From Arthrobacter sp. MYb229 (GTDB lineage Bacteria; Actinomycetota; Actinomycetes; Actinomycetales; Micrococcaceae): a DNA stretch of 64,000 bases. Location of the stretch: assembly GCF_002975405.1 (NCBI RefSeq), contig NZ_PCPS01000002.1:310001-374000 (forward strand), in the 5' to 3' direction. This document shows, piece by piece, positions 57,976 to 64,000 of this stretch. The position numbers and the translations under genes were made by a program. The stretch's first letter is position 1. Every line of letters begins with the position of its first letter. Below the pieces are notes generated by a model. That model ran no database searches. It was not told where the DNA came from and saw only the letters and a program-made list of their open reading frames with translations.

Positions 57976-59190
57976 ATGGGCAACTTGGCAGTAAGCTACG
58001 CCGGCGCAGGCAAGGTCGAACTCATCGATTCGCCGTATCCGGAATTCGAATTGAAGGACGGCCCGGGAGTCCACCCGGCAAACATTGGCCGCCAGGTCCA
58101 CCACGGCGTCATCCTGCGCACCATCGCCACCAACATCTGCGGCTCCGACCAGCATATGGTCCGTGGCCGCACCACTGCCCCGGAGGGCCTTGTGCTGGGC
58201 CACGAGATCACCGGAGAAGTGATCGAAGTCGGCCGCGACGTGGAATTCCTCAAGGTGGGGGACATCGTTTCGGTGCCCTTCAACATCTCCTGCGGCCGCT
58301 GCCGCAACTGCAAGGTCGGACAGACCGGCATCTGCTTGAACGTCAACCCGGACCGTCCGGGTTCCGCCTACGGCTACGTGGACATGGGCGGATGGGTCGG
58401 CGGGCAAGCCGAATACGTGCTGGTTCCATACGCAGACTGGAACGCGCTGAAATTCCCGGACCGAGACCAGGCCATGGAGAAGATCCTTGACCTGACAATG
58501 CTTTCGGACATCTTCCCCACCGGCTACCACGGAGCCATTGGCGCCGGGGTAACCGTCGGATCGACCGTATATGTCGCCGGCGCCGGTCCCGTGGGCCTGG
58601 CGGCGGCCACCTCGGCACAATTGCTCGGCGCGGCAACCGTCATCGTCGCGGATCTCAACGCAGACCGGCTAGCGCAAGCGCGCAGCTTCGGATGCGAGAC
58701 GGTGGACGTCTCGCTCGGTGATCCGGGCGAGCAGATCGCACAGATCCTGGGCACGCCCGAGGTCGACTGCGGCATCGACGCCGTCGGCTTCGAGGCGCGC
58801 GGACACGGGCACGACGCCGGCAAGGAGCAGCCGGCCACCGTGCTGAACTCGCTCATGGAGATCACCCGGGCCGGCGGCAGCCTCGGCATCCCCGGGTTGT
58901 ATGTCACGGGAGATCCCGGAGCCAGCGACGAAGCGGCCAAGCGGGGCTCGCTTTCCATGCGCTTTGGGCTAGGTTTTGCCAAGTCCCATACCTTCGTCAC
59001 CGGCCAGTGCCCGGCGATGAAGTACAACCGAGGGTTGATGCAGGCGATTCTCTCGGACAAGGTTTCGATCGCCAAAAACGTCAATGCGACCGCCATCCCG
59101 TTGACCGACGCGCCCAAGGGATACGCGGCCTTCGACGAGGGCGCGGCGCAGAAGTTCGTGCTCGACCCGCACGGCCTGATCGGCGCTTAG
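57976..59190 (+). CDS. fdhA: Glutathione-independent formaldehyde dehydrogenase
   Basis: A 404-residue zinc alcohol dehydrogenase-family protein of the Pseudomonas-type formaldehyde dehydrogenase class: catalytic zinc residues in NICGSDQHM and GHEITGEV, structural zinc in CGRCRNCKVGQTGIC, NAD site GAGPVGLAAA. It oxidises formaldehyde to formate with tightly bound NAD and without glutathione. Formaldehyde released by GbcAB makes it part of the betaine pathway. AAGGGAAAGG precedes the ATG. Confidence 0.92.
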   Translation: MGNLAVSYAGAGKVELIDSPYPEFELKDGPGVHPANIGRQVHHGVILRTIATNICGSDQHMVRGRTTAPEGLVLGHEITGEVIEVGRDVEFLKVGDIVSVPFNISCGRCRNCKVGQTGICLNVNPDRPGSAYGYVDMGGWVGGQAEYVLVPYADWNALKFPDRDQAMEKILDLTMLSDIFPTGYHGAIGAGVTVGSTVYVAGAGPVGLAAATSAQLLGAATVIVADLNADRLAQARSFGCETVDVSLGDPGEQIAQILGTPEVDCGIDAVGFEARGHGHDAGKEQPATVLNSLMEITRAGGSLGIPGLYVTGDPGASDEAAKRGSLSMRFGLGFAKSHTFVTGQCPAMKYNRGLMQAILSDKVSIAKNVNATAIPLTDAPKGYAAFDEGAAQKFVLDPHGLIGA

Positions 59191-59205
59191 CCGGCGGAGC
59201 GCAGC

Positions 59206-59240
59206 GCGGGGAGGCAAGGTTTTTGCCTTCGGCCCCGCGT
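59206..59240 (+). terminator. Hairpin after fdhA
   Basis: CGCGGGG and CCCCGCG arms enclose a GGCAA/TTGCC pairing with bulges and a T-rich loop, just after the fdhA stop. Confidence 0.55.
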
Positions 59241-59265
59241 TTCCGGCGCAGCCGGTGCATCATTC

Positions 59266-59310
59266 GGCGACCGCCGTGCCCCTGCCAGTACATTGAGCAC
59301 GGCGGTCGCC
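59266..59310 (+). terminator. Second terminator between fdhA and the BCCT gene
   Basis: Perfect 14-bp stem GGCGACCGCCGTGC (59266-59279) / GCACGGCGGTCGCC (59297-59310), followed by TTTAATAT. Confidence 0.75.
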
Positions 59311-59423
59311 GCCTTTAATATAACCGAGCAACGACTTTGTTGCGCCCGTTTTCCGGTTGCGGGCAGGCCAAGCCGAGGAACCATCGCGGTAGGCCGTCAT
59401 GTTCCACCATCAAAGGAAAATCT

Positions 59424-61322
59424 ATGAATCGCAATGATCAACCAGTTCAAGATCTAGTCAGCGAGCTGCATTCGGCTCGCCGGCGCAGGCCGCGGAAATA
59501 TCCGTCGGGCGGGACCGACTATTGGGTTTTTGGAATTGCCGGCGCCCTGGCGCTGGCGTTCATCGCTTGGGGATTTTCCTCGCCGACCGGTCTGGGAAAC
59601 ACCGCGGGTAAGGCCTTGGACTGGGTGATCACGAATACCGGATGGATGTTCGTGATTGCGGCTACCGTCTTCACCATATTCGTGCTGGTTGTGGCGGCCA
59701 AGAACTTTGGGCGCATCCCGCTGGGCAAAGATGGCGAAAAGCCGCAATTCAGCACCATTTCCTGGATTTCCATGATGTTTGCCACCGGCATGGGCATCGG
59801 CCTGGTGTTCTACGGTGTAGGCGAACCATTGTTCTTCTACATGTCTCCTCCGCCGGGAACGGTGGAGGGCCAAAGCGCCGCGGCCGTCGGCACCGCCATG
59901 GGCACCACGCTGTTCCACTGGACGCTCTTCCCCTGGGCCATGTATGCGATTGTCGGCTTGGGCATGGCCTATGGAAGCTTCCGCTTGGGGCGGCCGCAGC
60001 TGTTCTCTGCGATGTTCAGCTCAATCTTTGGCGAGCGGGTGGTCAACGGCTGGGGTGGCAAGACGATTAACATCTTGGCCATCCTGGCGACGCTTTTCGG
60101 GTCGGCTTGCTCGTTGGGACTCGGTGCGCTGCAAATCGGCGGCGGAATACAGTCGGCCGGACTCCTGCCGACCGTGGGCTCCGGAGTTCTGGTTCTGATC
60201 ATCGCGGTTCTCACCGCCTTGTTCGTCGGTTCGGCGGTTTCCGGCATTGAGCGCGGAATTCAATGGCTTTCGAATATCAACATGATTCTTGCGGTCATCC
60301 TCGCGCTTATCGTATTCATCGGTGGGCCAACGTTGTTCATCTTGAACGTGATTCCAAACGCGGTGGGATCCTTTATCAGCGATCTGCCTGAAATGGCTTC
60401 GCGCACGGCCTCTTCCGGCGACGGAACCATGGCCACCTGGCTGTCGTCCTGGACCATCTTCTACTGGGCCTGGTGGGTTTCATGGACCCCGTTCGTCGGT
60501 CTCTTCATTGCCCGCATCTCGCGCGGCCGCAGCATCCGGCAATTTGTCACCGGCGTGCTGCTGGTGCCGTCCACGGTGACGTTGATCTGGTTCGCCATCT
60601 TCGGCGGCGGAGCGATCGGCCTGCAGGAGCGGGCGGAACGTTCCGGAGACATGGGCCAAGCCATGGCGCAGATGGTGGATGGGGTGCCGAATATCAACTT
60701 CAATTCGGTACTTTTCGATCTGCTTGGAAGCTTGCCCTTCCCCGCATGGTTTGGCACGGCGCTCATAGCGTTGACCGTGGTGCTGATCGCGATCTTCTTC
60801 GTCACCGGAGCCGACTCGGCCTCCATCGTCATGGGTGCGCTGAGCGAACGCGGTGCCGAGGAGCCGTCCAAGAAGTCGGTGATTTTCTGGGGTGTTTCGG
60901 TTGGTGCGGTGGCCGCGGTCATGCTGCTTGCCGGCGGGGACCACCCGGCTGCGGCCTTGAACGGGTTGAAGAACATCACCATCGTCTCGGCGCTGCCGTT
61001 CGTGCTGGTGATGCTGCTACTCTGCGTGGCGATTTGGAAGGATCTGAGCAAGGATCCCCTGGTGCTGCGGGGCAGGGTTGCGCTCGAAGTCCTCGAACAG
61101 GCCGTAGACGATGGGATTGATCGGCACGATGGAGAGCAGTTCTGCCTGATGACCACCGAGCAGGCAATCGTGACGGTGCAGAATGCGCCCTTGAACGGTG
61201 AAGCGAAGGACGCTTTTGTAGATTTGGACGAGGAGTACGTTGCGGAGTTGGGCTCCCCGAATGGCATGCCCGATTCCCTTGGCTCCGACGGGGATCTGGA
61301 AACCGAAAAGGCAACCAAATAA
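59424..61322 (+). CDS. BCCT-family betaine/choline/carnitine transporter
   Basis: A 632-residue twelve-helix transporter: GMGIGLVFYGVGEPLFF, and the substrate-site helix FYWAWWVSWTPFVGLFIARISRGRSIRQF (tryptophan box), both BCCT hallmarks. It has a charged N-terminus and a long acidic C-terminal tail. It imports glycine betaine or choline with Na+ or H+, feeding GbcAB. AAAGGAAAA precedes ATG 59424; the frame upstream is not used. It converges on the gntR gene. Confidence 0.92.
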   Translation: MNRNDQPVQDLVSELHSARRRRPRKYPSGGTDYWVFGIAGALALAFIAWGFSSPTGLGNTAGKALDWVITNTGWMFVIAATVFTIFVLVVAAKNFGRIPLGKDGEKPQFSTISWISMMFATGMGIGLVFYGVGEPLFFYMSPPPGTVEGQSAAAVGTAMGTTLFHWTLFPWAMYAIVGLGMAYGSFRLGRPQLFSAMFSSIFGERVVNGWGGKTINILAILATLFGSACSLGLGALQIGGGIQSAGLLPTVGSGVLVLIIAVLTALFVGSAVSGIERGIQWLSNINMILAVILALIVFIGGPTLFILNVIPNAVGSFISDLPEMASRTASSGDGTMATWLSSWTIFYWAWWVSWTPFVGLFIARISRGRSIRQFVTGVLLVPSTVTLIWFAIFGGGAIGLQERAERSGDMGQAMAQMVDGVPNINFNSVLFDLLGSLPFPAWFGTALIALTVVLIAIFFVTGADSASIVMGALSERGAEEPSKKSVIFWGVSVGAVAAVMLLAGGDHPAAALNGLKNITIVSALPFVLVMLLLCVAIWKDLSKDPLVLRGRVALEVLEQAVDDGIDRHDGEQFCLMTTEQAIVTVQNAPLNGEAKDAFVDLDEEYVAELGSPNGMPDSLGSDGDLETEKATK

Positions 61323-61381
61323 GCCAAGTGCCTCCGCACTAGGCCTGACGGGCCGAGCGACCCATCTGGTAGCTCGGTCTG

Positions 61382-62071
61382 TCAGGGTGCGCGGCGCAAG
61401 GCCTGTTCAAAGTGCGTGACGTGTGCCGACACCAACTGCGCCGCCAGCTCATCTTCGCCTTCGAGGATTGCGCGGAGCAAAGCCGTATGTTCGGTGATGT
61501 GCTCGGCGATCGGTGGCATTTGGTCAATCACCAGGCACCAGATCCGCGTCACCAGATTATCCAAGCGGACGAGGGTTTCCTCAAGGTGCTTATTGGCGCT
61601 GGCTTTGTAGATGAGCCGGTGGATTTGCACGTCTAGCAGCAGCAGCGAACGCTGATCGACGCTCCCATCCAGGGCATCGATCGTGTCCAGGTAGTTGGTG
61701 ATCTCGGCTCTGATTCCGGCATCTTTGTTAGCCGCCGCATTTCGGGCAGCCAGGGGTTCGAGGGTCTGGCGAATTTCGGAAATATGGTTCAGCTCGTGGA
61801 AGTCAACGGCCGTGGCAAAGGTGCCGCGGCGCGGGTAGGAGACCACCAAGTGATCCGTTTCCAGCCGTTTCAACGCTTCCCGAATCGGAGTGCGTCCCAC
61901 GCCGAGTTCTTCGGCTAGCTGCGGCTCATGAATTGGGTGGGTGGGAGCAATTTCGAGCAACACCAGACGATCGCGAAGTACGCCGTAGGCATGATCGGCC
62001 ATCGATTGGGTACCCATATCGGTGCCTGCGGTCTTAGGGGGCATCAAGTTTTCGCTCTCTTCACTGGTCAT
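61382..62071 (-). CDS. GntR-family (FCD) regulator, candidate C1 regulator
   Basis: A 229-residue GntR protein: N-terminal winged helix (ADHAYGVLRDRLVLLEIAPT, LAEELGVGRTPIREALKRLE) and an all-helical FCD effector domain with metal-type residues (HELNHISEIRQTLEPLAARNA, DVQIHRLI, EHITEHTALL). The ATG at 62071 lies within a dyad (TCATATATCA, 62068-62077), which together with ATATCAGTTG resembles the shared motif upstream of fdhA and fchA. It may therefore repress itself and those genes. Confidence 0.87.
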   Translation of the reverse strand: MTSEESENLMPPKTAGTDMGTQSMADHAYGVLRDRLVLLEIAPTHPIHEPQLAEELGVGRTPIREALKRLETDHLVVSYPRRGTFATAVDFHELNHISEIRQTLEPLAARNAAANKDAGIRAEITNYLDTIDALDGSVDQRSLLLLDVQIHRLIYKASANKHLEETLVRLDNLVTRIWCLVIDQMPPIAEHITEHTALLRAILEGEDELAAQLVSAHVTHFEQALRRAP

Positions 62072-62089
62072 ATATCAGTTGCCAATAAT
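62068..62089. promoter_or_regulatory. Partial copy of the shared motif at the gntR start
   Basis: TCATATATCAGTTGCCAATA (62068-62087) shares the ten-base core ATATCAGTTG and 14 of 22 positions with the fdhA site. It overlaps the gntR start codon, suiting autoregulation. Confidence 0.45.
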
Positions 62090-62700
62090 CAAAGGGTATC
62101 GCTCGAGTGCCAATCGGTCACTTCCTCAGAGCTGCGGAAGAGTCGTTGTGGGCTAGGTGCGAGCAGCTCGCTCACCGAAGCGGCGCCAGTTGGAAGGTGA
62201 GGCCGATCCGCGCTTCCGCCACAGGCGGCCCTGCAAGCCAAGCAGATACGCTCGTTTGCCTAGGGGTTCTAGGATTCTCGGGGTTTCAGAATCGGTTGAT
62301 TCAGCGGTTTTCGGGACAATAAAAAATCCCCTTAGATTCTTATTGACGCTGTGATGCAGCGAACATAGACTTGTGATCAGCTATTGATATATCAGGGATG
62401 GGGGTCCGGGATTGAGCTGTCGATTGCCGAAGTTGAAACGCAGAATACAACCTCCGCATTCGGAACGGGTCTTGGGCCCGTGCGGGATGCAGGCATTGGC
62501 TAAACCCCTAATCTAAATCTTTGCCCACAGCAGCGATACCCTGTTTGGGAGGGGTGCGGAACTTCTGGCATTGGTGAGCTAATGCTAGAAGAGGGGCGTG
62601 GTTGATCAACACAGCGCAGGCGTAGACCACATCGATTCCCCACGAAATGTACGAGGCATGACGGGACACTGTCATCTCGGTGAACCAAAGGAGCGGCAAA
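62072..62700. other. Long intergenic region gntR-purU
   Basis: About 630 bases without a supported gene. It contains a TGATATATCA palindrome (62385-62394), an 11-bp stem (62562-62572 / 62581-62591) and a strong purU ribosome site AAAGGAG. A transcribed leader is possible; I saw no known riboswitch consensus. Confidence 0.5.
62384..62395. promoter_or_regulatory. TGATATATCA palindrome upstream of purU
   Basis: TTGATATATCAG contains a perfect 10-base palindrome and the ATATCAG half of the shared motif, about 305 bases before purU. Confidence 0.35.
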
Positions 62701-63573
62701 ATGACCGAACTGAACAATAAATATGTCTTGACCCTCACCTGCGCAGAGCGCCCGGGGATTGTCCATGCCGTGACCGGTCTGCTGTTGAAGCACCACGGGG
62801 ACATCCGGGAACTGAAGCAGCATGATGACCAGCGTTCTGGAACGTTGTTCATGCGCATTGAGTTCGAAGTGTCCCAAACTTCCAACGTTTCTGCCGAAAT
62901 TGCCGAATTGGAGTCAAGTCTGACCGATCTGGCGACAGAGCACGACGCTACTTGGGGCCTGCGGGCCTCGGGCAAGAAGAAGCGCGTGGTGATCATGGTG
63001 TCAAAGTTCGGTCACTGCCTGCATGACCTGTTGTTCCGCGCACGCATGGGGGAACTGCCGGTCGAGATCGCAGCGGTCGTCTCCAACCACCCGGATCACC
63101 GGCAGCAGGTGGAATGGAACGGAATACCGTTCTTCCACGTACCGGTCACCGCCGAGACCAAGCCGGAGGCAGAGGCCCGGCTCATGGAGCTCGTTGACCG
63201 TTTCGACGTGGATTTGGTGGTGCTCGCCAGGTACATGCAGGTCCTCTCCGATGATCTCACCCGGCAGCTCACCGGGCGCGCGATCAACATCCACCATTCA
63301 TTCCTCCCGTCCTTCAAGGGGGCCAAGCCGTATCACCAGGCCTTTGAGCGTGGCGTAAAGACCGTGGGCGCGACGGCGCACTACGTGAACAGCGAATTGG
63401 ATGAGGGGCCGATCATTGCCCAGCAGGTCCAAAACGTTGATCACAGCTACGGGCCCGAGGATCTTGTTGCTGCAGGTCGGGATACCGAATGCAAGGCGCT
63501 ATCGGACGCGGTGCGATGGCACTGTGAAGACCGGATTTTCCTCAACGGTTCACGGACCGTGGTGCTGCGCTAG
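62701..63573 (+). CDS. purU: Formyltetrahydrofolate deformylase
   Basis: A 290-residue PurU: an ACT domain at the N-terminus (about 6-75, YVLTLTCAERPGIVHAVTG) and a formyltransferase-type hydrolase domain with MVSKFGHCLHDLL, ARYMQVLS, NIHHSFLPSFKGAKPYHQAF (catalytic N and H) and DEGPIIAQQ (catalytic D). It hydrolyses 10-formyl-THF to THF and formate, recycling folate for dimethylglycine oxidase. AAAGGAG lies before ATG 62701. Confidence 0.95.
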   Translation: MTELNNKYVLTLTCAERPGIVHAVTGLLLKHHGDIRELKQHDDQRSGTLFMRIEFEVSQTSNVSAEIAELESSLTDLATEHDATWGLRASGKKKRVVIMVSKFGHCLHDLLFRARMGELPVEIAAVVSNHPDHRQQVEWNGIPFFHVPVTAETKPEAEARLMELVDRFDVDLVVLARYMQVLSDDLTRQLTGRAINIHHSFLPSFKGAKPYHQAFERGVKTVGATAHYVNSELDEGPIIAQQVQNVDHSYGPEDLVAAGRDTECKALSDAVRWHCEDRIFLNGSRTVVLR

Positions 63574-63643
63574 GTTTTCCCGTACGCTAGCCTCTCGATG
63601 CCGAGAGCTCCGCGTGAAGGACCGTGCACTGTAAGGCATTGAA

Positions 63644-63686
63644 GAATGCTCGTGGACCGTTAGTGGTAATTGGTCCACGAGCATTC
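63644..63686. terminator. Bidirectional terminator purU / PucR gene
   Basis: Perfect 15-bp stem GAATGCTCGTGGACC (63644-63658) / GGTCCACGAGCATTC (63672-63686), between convergent genes. Confidence 0.8.
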
Positions 63687-63705
63687 TGCTGTCTATCGGG
63701 TCCCG

Positions 63706-64000
63706 TCAGTGGCGTTGGCTCTGCCGGTAAACGCTCAGGCTCAGCGTCAGAACCGTCAGCGTGCGCGCATCATTCAGATCCGCTTCAAGCAGTGATTCCA
63801 GCAGCGCGAGGCGCTGGTAGAACACCGAACGCGACAGCCGGCAGCGGGTTGCTGCCTGGGAGCGGTTGGTTGGCGAGGCCAGATAGGCTTCGAGCACGCG
63901 AAGGCACTCATCGCGCCGGTTGGCTTCCAAGGCCAAAATCGGCGCCAGCACTTGCTGTGGCAGGCGTTGCACGGCTGGTTCGTGGCGCAATTCATGGGTG
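63706..64000 (-). CDS. PucR-type regulator, C-terminal part (cut by window edge)
   Basis: Only the last part is in the window; the frame is open to the right edge. The visible 95 or so residues hold the PucR C-terminal helix-turn-helix (LRVLEAYLASPTNRSQAATRCRLSRSVFYQRLALLESLLEADLNDA then LTVLTLSLSVYR). Such regulators control purine or allantoin utilisation. Its target might be the NCS1/hyi/gcl/allB genes 20-30 kb away, which is inference. Confidence 0.8.
   Translation of the reverse strand, partial: THELRHEPAVQRLPQQVLAPILALEANRRDECLRVLEAYLASPTNRSQAATRCRLSRSVFYQRLALLESLLEADLNDARTLTVLTLSLSVYRQSQRH

Noticed and set aside
62701-62750. Riboswitch directly before purU
   Set aside because: No glycine, SAM or THF aptamer consensus could be matched by eye.

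Overview
The window is high-GC actinobacterial DNA. It most resembles the Arthrobacter/Glutamicibacter group of Micrococcaceae: the dimethylglycine oxidase looks very like the Arthrobacter globiformis enzyme, and there are actinobacterial-type sugar ABC permeases, possible DtxR-type iron boxes and a probable leaderless promoter. No rRNA, tRNA, CRISPR array or intact insertion sequence was seen. The genus is an inference from remembered sequences; no search was run.

Layout. 1-6.6 kb: 3' end of an acyl-CoA dehydrogenase-like flavoprotein gene, a frame-shifted ORF, a LysR gene convergent with an MFS symporter/metallo-hydrolase pair, two DUF202 genes and a small membrane protein. 6.7-12.4 kb: a tripartite tricarboxylate transporter (tctCBA) divergent from a DcuS/CitA-type two-component system, with an inverted repeat between them. 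12.4-13.7 kb: an unknown membrane protein and a decayed gene. 13.7-19.4 kb: a TetR-led leucine/isovalerate-type operon (carboxylase beta and alpha, MaoC hydratase, CitE-like lyase) with a large palindrome upstream. 19.5-26.9 kb: alpha-glucoside ABC import plus alpha-glucosidase, divergent from a ROK regulator and an MFS gene. 27-32 kb: an exported beta-carbonic anhydrase and a petrobactin/catecholate-type siderophore ABC operon.

33-43 kb is a purine-ring/allantoin and glyoxylate district: racemase-family protein, NCS1 transporter, a 41-codon ORF, dctA, then hyi, glxR, gcl and allB. Allantoin is opened by AllB; glyoxylate formed downstream is condensed by Gcl, with GlxR and Hyi handling tartronate semialdehyde and hydroxypyruvate. 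A PucR-type regulator is cut by the right edge. 43-47 kb holds accessory material: a small membrane protein, a gene interrupted by an in-frame TGA, IS-end-like repeats, and a giant ECF sigma factor fused to a ZAS-type anti-sigma zinc motif, membrane segments, a PEPTVEPS-repeat stalk and a C-terminal domain.

47.7-63.6 kb centres on glycine betaine catabolism and C1 disposal: BCCT importer, gbcA/gbcB, dimethylglycine oxidase, formaldehyde dehydrogenase, purU, and a separate pair made of an FchA-like cyclohydrolase and a FolD paralogue. A type IV AbiE toxin-antitoxin module sits between them. Two observations stand out. The FolD paralogue lacks the cyclohydrolase lysine, so its partner probably supplies that activity. 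A 22-bp element with 19 matches lies upstream of both fdhA and the fchA-folD pair, and a partial copy lies at the start of a GntR gene, which suggests a C1 regulon.
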